Shown here in pieces: positions 33,856-42,633 of a DNA stretch of 64,000 nt. Position 1 is the stretch's first letter; the number at the start of each line of letters is the position of its first letter. Source of the DNA: Actinophytocola sp035995025. Lineage in GTDB: Bacteria > Actinomycetota > Actinomycetes > Mycobacteriales > Pseudonocardiaceae. Made by a program: the position numbers and the translations under genes. The notes beneath the pieces are model-generated. The model was not told the origin of the DNA. It saw nothing but the letters and a program-made list of their open reading frames with translations, and did no database searches. The DNA is taken from positions 62,001 to 126,000 of the forward strand of contig DASYKY010000101.1 of NCBI GenBank assembly GCA_035995025.1, given 5' to 3'.

Positions 33856-34467
33856 CTACGGTTTGGTCGCCGCTACGCGTTCCACGGTGCCGCCTTTGAG
33901 CCGCTCCTGCTCGTCGACGACGAACCCCGCCCGCTCGACCAGGGGCAGCGGGCGGCGGGTCTGGTAGTCCCCCAACGTCCGCAGCGTCATCTTCTCCATC
34001 AGCCACTGCCCGAAGTAGATCACCTTGTGGTGGCTGCCGACGTGGTCGAGCAGCAGGAGCGTCCCGTGCGGACGCAGCACGCGGTGCATCTCGGCGATCG
34101 CGGCCCGCTCGTCGGGGAAGCCGCACAGCCCGAGGGTGCACACCACGGTGTCGAAGGAGGCGTCCCGGAACGGCAGCGCCTGCGCGTCACCCCGGTGCAG
34201 GCCGATCTCGCGCCCGACCTCGGCCGCCCGGCCGCCGGCGATCTCCAGCATGGCCGGGCTGAGGTCGATCCCGGCGAGCCGCACCGAGTCCGGATAGAAC
34301 GGCAGGTTCCGTCCGGTGCCCACGGCCACCTCCAGGACGTCGCCGCGGGCCCGCGAGCAGACCCACTCCCGGCCGCCGCCGAACTGGACCCGTTCGAAGA
34401 ACCCGATGTCGCGGTCGTACCGCGGCGCGTACTTGTCCCAGTTCGCGCGCAAGTCGTCTGCGTTCAC
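33856..34467 (-). CDS. Class I SAM-dependent methyltransferase
   Basis: The 203-residue methyltransferase is of the UbiE/Methyltransf_11 type: N-terminal NWDKYAPRYDRDIGFFER, SAM motif I VLEVAVGTGRNLPFYP, motif II GIDLSPAMLEIA, and FDTVVCTLGLCGFPD, then EMHRVLRPHGTLLLLDHVGS. The YFGQWLMEKMTLRTLGDYQTRRPLPLVERAGF tail is common in small-molecule or phospholipid methyltransferases. It lies 5 nt downstream of sigJ on the same strand, so the two probably share a transcript. The substrate is unknown. Confidence 0.85.
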   Translation of the reverse strand: MNADDLRANWDKYAPRYDRDIGFFERVQFGGGREWVCSRARGDVLEVAVGTGRNLPFYPDSVRLAGIDLSPAMLEIAGGRAAEVGREIGLHRGDAQALPFRDASFDTVVCTLGLCGFPDERAAIAEMHRVLRPHGTLLLLDHVGSHHKVIYFGQWLMEKMTLRTLGDYQTRRPLPLVERAGFVVDEQERLKGGTVERVAATKP

Positions 34468-34472
34468 TGTCC

Positions 34473-35396
34473 TCAGTCCCTGGGCCGGCGTGCCCGCATC
34501 GCCTCGCGGTGGATCGCCCAGGCGTCGCCCACGGGACCCATGTGCCCGAGCTTGTCCGGGTTCACCACCGAGCGGATCGTCTGGATCCGTCCCTCGAGCA
34601 CGTCGAGCGTGAACGTACCGACCACCTTGCCGTCCCGGTCGCGCAGGATCCCGCCCGGCTGGCCGTTCAGCTCGCGTGGCTCCACACTCGTGTCGATCCG
34701 GGCGAGCAGCGGGAAGTTCAAGGCGAGCACGCGGGCCACATTGTCGGCCCCGAACACGCTCCTGGCCAGTGCCGGCGCCTTGCCTCCGCCGTCACCGACC
34801 ATCTCGACGTCGGCGGCGAGCAGCTCCCGCAGCCCGCCGAGGTCGCCCGCGAGCAGCGCGTCGAAGAACCGTGCCGACAGCTCCGCGCGCTCCCGGCGGT
34901 CCGCCTCGAACCGGGGGCGCCCGTCGTCCATGTGGCGCCGGGCCCGGACCGCGAGCTGGCGGCACGCCGCCTCCGACCGGCCGACGGCGGCCGCGACCTC
35001 GCGGAAGCCGAACCCGAACACCTCGCGCAGCACGAAGACCGCCCGCTCGAGCGGGGTCAGCCGCTCGAGCAGCAGCAGCGCCGCCATCGACACCGAGTCC
35101 GCCAGCTCCGCCGACCGCGCCGGGTCCTCGTAGGGGTCGGTGACCAACGGCTCGGGGAACCACGGCCCGACATAGGTCTCCCGGCGGACGCGCGCCGAGC
35201 GCAGCACGTCGATCGAGATCCGCGTGACCACGGCCGAGAGAAACGCCTTGGTCGAGATGGGCTGTGTCGAGGTGGACTCGTAGCGCAGCCAGGTCTCCTG
35301 GACCGCGTCCTCCGCCTCGGCCACGCTGCCCAGGATCCGGTAGGCGATCGCGAGCAGCAGCGGCCGCAGCTGTTCGAACTCCTCGGCGCGGGTCAT
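34473..35396 (-). CDS. sigJ: ECF sigma factor SigJ (ECF41 type with SnoaL-like C-domain)
   Basis: The 307-residue factor has sigma-2 (AYRILGSVAEAEDAVQETWLRY), sigma-4 (LTPLERAVFVLREVFGFGFREVAAAVGRSEAACRQLAVRARRH) and a C-terminal SnoaL-like domain of about 110 residues (FFDALLAGDLGGLRELLAADVEMVGDGGGKAPA and a final PDKLGH) that in this group controls the sigma factor in cis. The ATG at 35396 follows GGGAGG, so the longer frame from 35432 is rejected. The family usually sits beside a carboxymuconolactone decarboxylase, oxidoreductase or methyltransferase; here a methyltransferase follows by 5 nt. Confidence 0.93.
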   Translation of the reverse strand: MTRAEEFEQLRPLLLAIAYRILGSVAEAEDAVQETWLRYESTSTQPISTKAFLSAVVTRISIDVLRSARVRRETYVGPWFPEPLVTDPYEDPARSAELADSVSMAALLLLERLTPLERAVFVLREVFGFGFREVAAAVGRSEAACRQLAVRARRHMDDGRPRFEADRRERAELSARFFDALLAGDLGGLRELLAADVEMVGDGGGKAPALARSVFGADNVARVLALNFPLLARIDTSVEPRELNGQPGGILRDRDGKVVGTFTLDVLEGRIQTIRSVVNPDKLGHMGPVGDAWAIHREAMRARRPRD

Positions 35397-35481
35397 GCGA
35401 GATCCTCCCCATCCGGTCCAGCCTCTCACCATCCTGACGAGACGGCCGCCAAGGCTGTGACATGGGACGGGCGCCGACGTC

Positions 35482-35487
35482 TACCAT
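35482..35487 (+). promoter_or_regulatory. -10 hexamer TACCAT for leaderless start at 35494
   Basis: TACCAT fits TANNNT and ends 6 nt before GTG 35494. Confidence 0.5.
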
Positions 35488-35493
35488 CGCCGC

Positions 35494-36549
35494 GTGTCGA
35501 CCGCAGACGACCGGTTCGAGGACATCACGGCGCGGTTCCGGACCGGCGACATGCCGTTCCTGCGGCACGCGAGGCATCGCGCGATTCGCAGCAGGCCCTA
35601 CGACGGTCTGAAGGTGCTGCACAACGTGCCGCTCACCGGCGAGACGGTGTGCAAGATCGAGGTGCTCGCGCTCGGCGGGGCCGAGCTCGTGGTCACCAGC
35701 CCGAGTTTCATGACACCGGACCCGTTCTCGGTCGAGGTCCTGGGCAAGGCCGGCATCGAGTTCCGTCCGGAATACCGGTTCGCCGAGGAGTTCGACGTGG
35801 TGCTGGACTGCGGCGGTGAGCTCCAGCCGTTGGTGACGCCGCGGCTGGGAGCCTGCGAGCTGACCGGCACCGGCAGCCGGCGCTACCGTGCCGCCGACCC
35901 CGGCTATCCGGTGATCGCGGTCGACGAGAGCCGGGTGAAGGACCTGGAGTCGCTGCTCGGCACCGGACGTGCCTTCGTGCACGCCTTCCGGCAGCTGGTC
36001 GACCGGCCGATCGACGGACAGCCCTTCCTGGTCTTCGGTTACGGCAAGGTCGGCAGGGGCATCGTGCGTGCGCTTGCCCCGTACACCAAGGCGATCGGTG
36101 TCGTCGACGTCGATCGCGACGCGGTGACCGCGGCGAGGTCCGCCGGCTGCGAGGCGATGCACGCCGGCGAGCGGGAGCGGGTCGAAGCCTGGGCCCGGCA
36201 GGCCTTCGCGGTCGTCACGGCCACCGGCGTGCCGGGTGTCGTGTCGGCCGGCTACGACGCCGGCGCGTTCTCCGGCGCCCAGCTGGCGAACATGGGCGGC
36301 GAGGACGAGTTCGGCGAGGCGTTCGCGCCGGAGAAAGTCTTGCACGGCAAGCGACCGGTCAACTTCGCCGCCGGTGACCCAGACGCGATGCGTTACCTGG
36401 ACCCGGTCTTCCATGCGCACAATCTCGGCGTCGAGCTCTTGTCGTTCGCCCGGCTCCGGCGCGGTATCCAGCCCTTTCCGGACTTCATCGCCGACGAGAT
36501 CGTCGAACACTGGCAACGGATTCACGCCGAGCGACTCGCCCCGGAGTGA
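35494..36549 (+). CDS. S-adenosylhomocysteine hydrolase-like NAD-binding protein
   Basis: The 351-residue protein is related to the NAD-binding half of adenosylhomocysteinase: FLVFGYGKVGRGIVRALAPYTKAIGVVDVD (Rossmann), then AVVTATGVPGVVS and QLANMGGEDEFGEAF, which take the place of the A-T-G and N-x-G-H-F-x-x-E motifs of true SAHH. At 351 residues it is 80-130 shorter than SAHH, and the early catalytic His/Asp/Glu block is not evident (LHNVPLTGETVCKIEVLALGG). It is probably not a housekeeping SAHH but a paralogue of unknown reaction. A gene for a DUF3293-containing protein follows after about 50 nt, suggesting a two-gene unit. Confidence 0.75.
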   Translation: MSTADDRFEDITARFRTGDMPFLRHARHRAIRSRPYDGLKVLHNVPLTGETVCKIEVLALGGAELVVTSPSFMTPDPFSVEVLGKAGIEFRPEYRFAEEFDVVLDCGGELQPLVTPRLGACELTGTGSRRYRAADPGYPVIAVDESRVKDLESLLGTGRAFVHAFRQLVDRPIDGQPFLVFGYGKVGRGIVRALAPYTKAIGVVDVDRDAVTAARSAGCEAMHAGERERVEAWARQAFAVVTATGVPGVVSAGYDAGAFSGAQLANMGGEDEFGEAFAPEKVLHGKRPVNFAAGDPDAMRYLDPVFHAHNLGVELLSFARLRRGIQPFPDFIADEIVEHWQRIHAERLAPE

Positions 36550-36601
36550 GGCTGATACAGTCCCCCGCCGCAATCGATACGGAACACTTGTGCGCACCGG
36601 G

Positions 36602-37942
36602 GTGAGTATCATTACGACATTTGGCGGAAGCCTTCCGGCTGTCGATGTGGGACAGGCGGAGGCCGGCCAAGAAGGACCGTCCTATTGGGACGCCGAGGTG
36701 CGCCTTTGCGCTTCCCGCTACCTCACCTTCGCGCAATTACCCGACGGTGACTCACCGCCGTTCGTACCGATGACCGACGAACTGGGCATGCTGGTCGCCG
36801 ACCTGTACGACGCCGCGCCGCACGACGCGGGCAACCCGCTGGTCCGGGCGTCCTACCGGCAGTACATCAAGGAAGTCACCGAACAGTACGAGTTCGCCGT
36901 CGCGTGGCTGGGTCTGCGGGTCGAGCTGTGGCCACACGCCGGCGAGCCGTACCGCAACAGCCGTCAGATGATCGAGGACGTCCGGCACCGCAGGCACCTG
37001 TACTTTCTCGATACGCACGCCAGGTGGGGCGAGGCGGACACCCAGCACGCCGACCATCCCATGCTCACGCCGTCCGGCATCGTGGTCGACGGCGTCGAGC
37101 TGCTGGCGAACGACCTGTTCCGGGTCGTCCACGACGTGTTCGCGCATGCCAAGGAGGGGCACCAGTTCGGGCCGGTCGGCGAGGAGAAGGCGTGGCTGGA
37201 GCACTACGGCATGTTCTCCCCGCTGGCCCGGCCCGCGCTGACCGCGGAGACCAGGGGCCAGACCTGCTGGATGTACTTCGGACCGCACCTGCGGGGCGCC
37301 GGGGGTGCGCTGATCGGCAAGGGTGCGCCGGGCTGGGTGCCGGTGCCGCAGCGGCCGTACGCGGAGCAGAAGGCGGCGCTGCTGCCCGCCGAGGTGAGCG
37401 GCGTACGGCTGACCAGCGACCCGGCGGGACGGGTGCGGGTCCATCAACTGACCGGCTGGCGGCCGGACACCTGCCGCACGCTGCGCGCCGCCCGGCAGCC
37501 GGCTCGCGTGCCCGACACGCTCGCGGACGCCTACCGGCGCACGACGTTCCGGGTGCTGGCACCGGCCGGGCCGATCGACATCCGGGTCGGACGGCGCTGT
37601 GCGGACCTGGACGCACTGGTACGCCGCGACGGCGGGCACTGCTGGGCGTATCTCACCGCGTGGAGTCCCGGCGGGAAGGAGCTGTCCGCCGCGGAGAACG
37701 AGCGGCGCAACCGGGCACTCGGGCGCCGACTGGCTGCCACCGGCGCGACCGTCCTGCCCGGAACCGGCATCGGCGACGACCCCGGCTGGCCCGCGGAGGA
37801 CAGCCTCCTGGCCGTGGGCCTCGACCGGCCGACAGCCGCCGCGCTGGGCGCGGACTTCGGCCAGGACGCCGTCGTGGTCGGCGACCTCGACGCGCAAGCA
37901 GAGCTGCTGTGGTGCCGCGACTCCCTGGAGGTCGGGGCCTAG
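36602..37942 (+). CDS. Two-domain protein: phage-type conserved domain plus C-terminal DUF3293
   Basis: The protein has about 446 residues. The N-terminal 290 contain VRASYRQYIKEVTEQYEF, LLANDLFRVVHDVFAHAKEGHQFGPVGEEKAWLEHYGMFSPLARPALTAETR in several blocks, and WMYFGPHLR. The conserved His, Glu and Asp pattern (HDxFAHAKEG, GEExAW, ETRGQ) is one I associate with uncharacterised phage and bacterial proteins and looks metal-binding. The C-terminal 120 residues are DUF3293: CWAYLTAWSPGGKELSAAENERR and GIGDDPGWPAEDSLLAVGLDR. GTG 36602 is a tentative start; GTG 36590 is equally possible and no ribosome site is clear. Confidence 0.65.
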   Translation: MSIITTFGGSLPAVDVGQAEAGQEGPSYWDAEVRLCASRYLTFAQLPDGDSPPFVPMTDELGMLVADLYDAAPHDAGNPLVRASYRQYIKEVTEQYEFAVAWLGLRVELWPHAGEPYRNSRQMIEDVRHRRHLYFLDTHARWGEADTQHADHPMLTPSGIVVDGVELLANDLFRVVHDVFAHAKEGHQFGPVGEEKAWLEHYGMFSPLARPALTAETRGQTCWMYFGPHLRGAGGALIGKGAPGWVPVPQRPYAEQKAALLPAEVSGVRLTSDPAGRVRVHQLTGWRPDTCRTLRAARQPARVPDTLADAYRRTTFRVLAPAGPIDIRVGRRCADLDALVRRDGGHCWAYLTAWSPGGKELSAAENERRNRALGRRLAATGATVLPGTGIGDDPGWPAEDSLLAVGLDRPTAAALGADFGQDAVVVGDLDAQAELLWCRDSLEVGA

Positions 37943-38069
37943 CCGAGCAGTCGACAGGTGCGGTACCGGGTTGCGCTGGTCACGGGTGTGGGATCCGCGG
38001 GAACCGCGGCCGGCTCGACCGCGGCCGGACGCTCCCCGAACCGGGACGCCGGCTCGTCCGCTTCCGCCG

Positions 38070-39305
38070 TCAGCGCGACCTCGCCAGGTAACCCGCGAGG
38101 TGGTCGATCACCTCGCGGGCGTCGTCCTCGATGCCGTGGATGAACGTGGACTTGCGGCGGCGCAGGACGGGCAGGCCCAGTGCGTACAGGCCCGGGCCGA
38201 CGGCGCCACCGTCGTGGGTCAGGTGGCCCTTCTCGTCGACGACGGGGACGTCGAGCCACGTGTAGTCCGGCCGGAAACCCGTTGCCCACACGATGGTCCG
38301 GATCTCGCCGCCGCGCAGGTCCAGCCGCAGGCGCGTCGACGCGGGGACGCGCGTGGCGTCGAAGCGTTCGGGAGGCTTGACGTCGCTGTCGGCACCGGAC
38401 GTGGCAGCCCACTCGTCGAAGGTGTTCAGCAGGCGGTCCATCTTGAGGTCGGCGAGCGCGACGACGTTGCGGAGCCCGCCGGAGAACAGCATCTCGCCGT
38501 CCCGCACGGCCGCCGCGCGGCCGGCCGGCTCGACCCCGATATCGGTGAGCGCGTTGACGTCGAGCGTCGCCCGGTCGGGAGTGCCGGCGAGCTGCGGCGA
38601 CCCCAGCCGCCGGGCCCGGGTGAGGTCGGGCAGCTCGTCGTAGCGCTGGTCCCACACGCCGGCGGCATCCATCCACCACAACACGTCGCGGCCGCGATAC
38701 GTGCGTGGCATCCGCACGTGCTCGCCCGTGGACAGGGTGACCGGCCGGCCCGACCGCCGGATCTCGGCCGCCAGCTGCACGCCGGTGGCCGACGCGCCGA
38801 CGACGAGCACGCCGCCGTCGGGCAGCGCCTCGGCACCGCGGTAGTCGAACGGCGTCACCTGCTCGACCGTCGCCGGCACCGCCTCGCGCAGCCGCGGCAC
38901 GGCCGGGAGGTTGCAGGCGCCGCTCGCGACGACCACCGTCCGGCTGGTGAGCTCGCCGCGATCGGTCGTCACGCGGTAGCCGTCGCCGGCGCTCCGCACC
39001 GACGTGACGGTCGTGCCGGTGCGGACCGGGGCACGCGTGCGTGCGGCGAAGTGGTCGATGAACTCGACTACCTCGCCCATCGTCATGTAGCCGTCGGGGT
39101 CCGGGCCGCCGTAGTGGTGGCCCGGCAGCCGGCTCTGCCAGTTGGGCGTGAGCAGCCGTAGCGAGTCCCAGCGTTCCCGGCGCCAGGAGTTGGCCACCTC
39201 ACCGCGCTCGAGCACGACGTGGTCGATCGCCCGCTCGCCGAGGAAATGGCTCGCGGCCAGGCCCGCGTGGCCCGCGCCGACGACGACCGTGGTGGTGCGC
39301 TCGAT
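38070..39305 (-). CDS. Flavin-containing monooxygenase-like oxidoreductase, apparent ATC start
   Basis: This FAD/NAD(P)H monooxygenase is related to CzcO/YUCCA-type enzymes. The FAD-binding motif VVVGAGHAGLAASHFL is encoded from 39290 down, followed by the second Rossmann motif VLVVGASATGVQLAAEI and IVWATGFRPDYTWL near the C-terminus. In this frame no ATG, GTG or TTG precedes the FAD motif: an in-frame TAG lies 6 codons before ATC 39305. GTG 39215 would delete the dinucleotide-binding site. ATC 39305 (then GAGCGCACC) lies 7 nt after GAGAG and 10 nt after the OsmC stop, exactly where a start is expected, giving 411 residues. Either ATC initiates or the start codon is mutated. Confidence 0.75.
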   Translation of the reverse strand: MERTTTVVVGAGHAGLAASHFLGERAIDHVVLERGEVANSWRRERWDSLRLLTPNWQSRLPGHHYGGPDPDGYMTMGEVVEFIDHFAARTRAPVRTGTTVTSVRSAGDGYRVTTDRGELTSRTVVVASGACNLPAVPRLREAVPATVEQVTPFDYRGAEALPDGGVLVVGASATGVQLAAEIRRSGRPVTLSTGEHVRMPRTYRGRDVLWWMDAAGVWDQRYDELPDLTRARRLGSPQLAGTPDRATLDVNALTDIGVEPAGRAAAVRDGEMLFSGGLRNVVALADLKMDRLLNTFDEWAATSGADSDVKPPERFDATRVPASTRLRLDLRGGEIRTIVWATGFRPDYTWLDVPVVDEKGHLTHDGGAVGPGLYALGLPVLRRRKSTFIHGIEDDAREVIDHLAGYLARSR

Positions 39306-39315
39306 GGCCGTGCTC

Positions 39316-39873
39316 TCAGGCTACTTCGACGGTGACGTCGGTGGGGTTGGTCAGCGCGTCGAACACGGCGGAACGCTTCTGCGACTGGGCAACCAGCGCC
39401 TCGATGTCCTCTTTGGACGCGTCGGCGTCGATCGTGAACGTCACCTTGACGCCGTTGAAGCCGTTGCGCACATCGCTGTCGGCACCGAGAATCCCGCGGA
39501 TGTCGTGCGCGCCCGCGACGGTCGCCTCGACCGAGCGCAGCTGGATACCGCGGTTCTGCGCGACGGACGCGACGCCCGCCGTCAGGCAGCTGCCCAGACC
39601 GACGAGCAGGTACTCGATCGGCGTGATGCCGTGGTCCTCGGCCGCGAAGACCTCCGGGTGGTCGGCCGTCAACTCCGACCCGGCCTTGTGCTCCCGCTCC
39701 TCGCCGAGTCCGAAGAAGTCCTTGACCGTCGTGGTGGTGTGCACGCCGTTCTCCCACCGCGTGGTCGAGCGCCAGGTGAACTGGGCGGCCTCGGGTGCGC
39801 CCTTGAGCACCTCACGCGCTTCGAGCAGAGCCTGGACGTTGACACCGTTGTCGATGCTGTCGATCGCGGTCAT
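39316..39873 (-). CDS. OsmC-family protein
   Basis: The 185-residue OsmC/Ohr-superfamily protein detoxifies organic hydroperoxides in characterised members through a Cys pair. The second Cys is in LLVGLGSCLTAGVASVAQNRG; the first Cys region appears as an Ala/His stretch, so the peroxidase pair may be incomplete. The N-terminus (VNVQALLEAREVLKGAPEAAQFTWRSTTRW) and the VSDVRNGFNGVKVTFTIDA block are of the long OsmC subgroup. It is upstream of the monooxygenase by 10 nt and divergent from metX. A role in redox protection of the flavoenzyme would be speculation. Confidence 0.85.
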   Translation of the reverse strand: MTAIDSIDNGVNVQALLEAREVLKGAPEAAQFTWRSTTRWENGVHTTTTVKDFFGLGEEREHKAGSELTADHPEVFAAEDHGITPIEYLLVGLGSCLTAGVASVAQNRGIQLRSVEATVAGAHDIRGILGADSDVRNGFNGVKVTFTIDADASKEDIEALVAQSQKRSAVFDALTNPTDVTVEVA

Positions 39874-40003
39874 AGTGCGGTCCTCTCGCGGCGGTTTCTC
39901 TCCCCTAGATACACATACCGCTGTACGACGCTACACCCCTCTGACCTGCGTCTCATTATCCGAAACTCGGTGTCGGCCCGGTCGCGGAACGTGCCGGAAT
40001 GGC

Positions 40004-40009
40004 TATGAT
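40004..40009 (+). promoter_or_regulatory. -10 hexamer TATGAT for leaderless metX
   Basis: TATGAT lies 6 nt before ATG 40016; it is the closest match to TATAAT among the leaderless promoters in this window. Confidence 0.6.
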
Positions 40010-40015
40010 GCGCAC

Positions 40016-41215
40016 ATGGTGCCCGCGCCGACGCTCGTGGCCGGTTCGGTCGGCAGCGTGGAAACGCGATACCTCGATCTGCCGGCCCCGGTGCGACTCG
40101 ACTGTGGACGCGAGCTGCATCCGGTCCGCGTCGCGTACGAGACCTACGGCACCCTCTCTCCGCGGCGGGACAACGTCATTCTCGTGTGCCACGCGCTCAG
40201 CGGCGACGCGCACGCGGCCGGTTTCTCCGTACGCCAGGCCGAAACGGGCACGCGCGACGGGTTCGCGGCCGAGGACCGCGACGGCGCTGTCGGCAAGGCG
40301 CTCGGCTGGTGGGACGGGATGATCGGCCCCGGCAAGGCTTTCGACACCGATCGCTTCTACGTGGTCTCCACGAACCTGCTCGGCGGCTGCCGTGGCACGA
40401 CCGGGCCGTCGTCGGCCGACCCCGCGACCGGCCGGCCGTACGGCCCGGACTTCCCGGTGCTCACGGTCGCGGACATGGTGCGCACGGAACGTGCGTTCCT
40501 CGACGCGCTGGGCATCGAGCGGCTCGCGGCGGTGGCCGGCGGCTCGCTCGGCGGGATGCAGGCGCTGGAATGGGCGATCCGGTACCCCGGTCAGGTGGAC
40601 TCGATCGTCGTGATCGCCAGCACCCATGCCCTGCACCCGCAAGGCATGGCGTGGAACGCGATCGCGCGCGAGGCGATCATGCGCGACGCGGCCTGGCAGG
40701 GCGGCCGCTACTACGGCACGGGCCGCACGCCCGACGCCGGCATGGGCGTCGCGCGCATGGTCGGACACGTCACCTACCTGTCCGCGCCGGCCCTGGACGA
40801 CAAGTTCGGTCGCAGGCTGCAGTTCGCCGACGACATCCGGTACACCATCACCGAACCCGAGTTCGAGGTGGAGAACTACCTTCGCCACCAGGCCGACTCG
40901 TTCGTCAAGCGCTTCGACGCCAACACCTACCTGACGATGTCGCGGGCGCTGACGTACTTCGACCTGGCGCGCCAGTACGGCGGCGGTTCACTCGCCCGGG
41001 CACTCGAAAGCGTCACGGCGCGGACCCTGCTGATCACGTTCAGCTCCGACTGGCTCTACCCGCCGTCGGCGTCCGAGGACATCGACGGCGCGCTGCGCGC
41101 GCTCGGCAAGCCGACCGGGCTGCACCTGATCGACGCGCCCTACGGCCACGACTGCTTCCTGCTGGAAGAAGAACGGCAGACGCCGATCGTCCGCCGTTTC
41201 CTGGCCGGCGGTTGA
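40016..41215 (+). CDS. metX: Homoserine O-acetyltransferase
   Basis: The 399-residue alpha/beta-hydrolase-fold enzyme transfers acetyl from acetyl-CoA to homoserine, the first committed step to methionine. Motifs include the oxyanion CHALSGDAHA, the nucleophile elbow AGGSLGGMQALEWAI, the Asp of ITFSSDWLYPP and the His of YGHDCFLLEE. Length and STNLLGGCRGTTGPSS are canonical MetX. The ATG at 40016 is the first in-frame start after a good -10 hexamer. It heads metX-metY-CoA-binding protein. Confidence 0.95.
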   Translation: MVPAPTLVAGSVGSVETRYLDLPAPVRLDCGRELHPVRVAYETYGTLSPRRDNVILVCHALSGDAHAAGFSVRQAETGTRDGFAAEDRDGAVGKALGWWDGMIGPGKAFDTDRFYVVSTNLLGGCRGTTGPSSADPATGRPYGPDFPVLTVADMVRTERAFLDALGIERLAAVAGGSLGGMQALEWAIRYPGQVDSIVVIASTHALHPQGMAWNAIAREAIMRDAAWQGGRYYGTGRTPDAGMGVARMVGHVTYLSAPALDDKFGRRLQFADDIRYTITEPEFEVENYLRHQADSFVKRFDANTYLTMSRALTYFDLARQYGGGSLARALESVTARTLLITFSSDWLYPPSASEDIDGALRALGKPTGLHLIDAPYGHDCFLLEEERQTPIVRRFLAGG

Positions 41216-41235
41216 CGTCAAAGGAAGAGGTACAG

Positions 41236-42633
41236 GTGACCGACGATTCCCCCGGTGACTCGCACAGGGTCGAGGCAGAGCACGAGTTCGGGTTCGAGAC
41301 CCGGCAGCTGCACGCCGGGCAGCGGCCGGACCCGAACACCGGCGCACGCGCGGTGCCGATCTTCCAGACGACCAGCTACGTGTTCGAGGACCCCGAGTCC
41401 GCCGCCGCCTACTTCAACCTGCAGGAGTACGGGAACACCTACTCGCGCATCATGAACCCGACCGTCGCGGTGTTCGAGGAGCGCGTCGCGAACCTGGAGG
41501 GCGCGGCCGGCGCGGTGGCGTTCGCCAGCGGCATCGCCGCGCAGGCGGCCGCGCTGTTCACCCTGCTGCAGCCGGGCGACCACGTCGTGTCGTCCTCGGC
41601 GCTCTACGGCGGGACGGTGAACCAGCTCAAGCACATGCTGCGCAAGATGAACATCGACCTCACGTGGGTCGACCCCGACGACCCGGACGCGTGGCGGCAG
41701 GCGGTGCGGCCCGAGACGAAGGCGTTCTTCGCCGAGACCATCGGCAACCCCGGCGGCAACGTGCTCGACATCGAGACGGTGGCGGGCATCGCCCACGAGC
41801 ACGACGTGCCGCTGGTCGTCGACAACACGTTCGCCACGCCGTACCTGTGCCGCCCGATCGAGTGGGGCGCCGACATCGTGATCCACTCGGCGACGAAGTT
41901 CATCGGCGGTCACGGCACCAGCATCGGCGGCGTGGTCACCGAGGCGGGCACGTTCAACTGGTCCAACGGACGGTTCCCCGTGGTCGCCGACCCGTCCCCG
42001 GCCTACCACGGCCTGCAGTTCCACGAGACGTTCGGGACGTACGGCTACCTGATGAAACTGCGGGCCGAGACGCTGCGCGACCTCGGTGCGGCACTGTCGC
42101 CGTTCAACGCCTTCCTGTTCCTGCAGGGGCTGGAGACGCTGTCGCTGCGGATGGACCGCCATGTCGACAACGCGGCGAAGGTCGCCGCGTTCCTCGACGC
42201 GCACGACCTGGCGTCGCGGGTGACCTACCCCGGCCTGCCGGGGAGCCCGTACCGGCCGCTGGTCGAGAAGTACCTGCCGCGCGGTGCCGGCGCGGTGTTC
42301 TCGTTCGACGTCGCCGGCGGGCGGACCGGCGGGCAGGAACTGATTCGCGGCGTGTCGCTGTGGTCCCACCTGGCGAACGTCGGCGACGCGAAGAGCCTGA
42401 TCATCCACCCCGCCAGCACCACGCACCGCCAGCTCGGCGACGACGAGCTGCGCGCGGCCGGCGTCGGCCCGGGAACGGTACGGCTGTCGGTCGGCACCGA
42501 GTCGGTCGACGACCTGCTCTGGGACCTCGAGCAGGGCTTCGCACACGTCGCCGCCACCGTGGACGTCACCGTGGACGTCACAGCGGGCGTCACGGCGGAC
42601 GTCGCGGCGGAGAAGGAGGTGGCGAGAGCATGA
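41236..42633 (+). CDS. metY: O-acetylhomoserine sulfhydrylase (bifunctional with cysteine synthase family)
   Basis: The 465-residue PLP enzyme of the Cys/Met metabolism family forms homocysteine from O-acetylhomoserine and sulfide. Signatures are YGNTYSRIMNPTVAVFEERVANLEG, AETIGNPGGNVLDIETV, VDNTFATPYLCRPIEWGADIVIHSATKFIGGHG (PLP Lys) and SLIIHPASTTHRQL. After the normal end it has an unusual low-complexity tail, about 30 residues of VDVT/VTADV repeats encoded by short direct repeats at 42549-42605. GTG 41236 follows AAGGAAGAGG. Stop overlaps the next gene by ATGA. metX-metY is the direct sulfhydrylation route. Confidence 0.95.
   Translation: MTDDSPGDSHRVEAEHEFGFETRQLHAGQRPDPNTGARAVPIFQTTSYVFEDPESAAAYFNLQEYGNTYSRIMNPTVAVFEERVANLEGAAGAVAFASGIAAQAAALFTLLQPGDHVVSSSALYGGTVNQLKHMLRKMNIDLTWVDPDDPDAWRQAVRPETKAFFAETIGNPGGNVLDIETVAGIAHEHDVPLVVDNTFATPYLCRPIEWGADIVIHSATKFIGGHGTSIGGVVTEAGTFNWSNGRFPVVADPSPAYHGLQFHETFGTYGYLMKLRAETLRDLGAALSPFNAFLFLQGLETLSLRMDRHVDNAAKVAAFLDAHDLASRVTYPGLPGSPYRPLVEKYLPRGAGAVFSFDVAGGRTGGQELIRGVSLWSHLANVGDAKSLIIHPASTTHRQLGDDELRAAGVGPGTVRLSVGTESVDDLLWDLEQGFAHVAATVDVTVDVTAGVTADVAAEKEVARA

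Noticed and set aside
35494..36549. Annotating the gene as housekeeping ahcY
   Set aside because: The protein is 80-130 residues too short and lacks the usual catalytic motif block; only the NAD-binding half is recognisable.
37943..38069. Terminator from repeated CCGCGGCCGG
   Set aside because: The two copies are direct rather than inverted, and a stable stem is not obvious.
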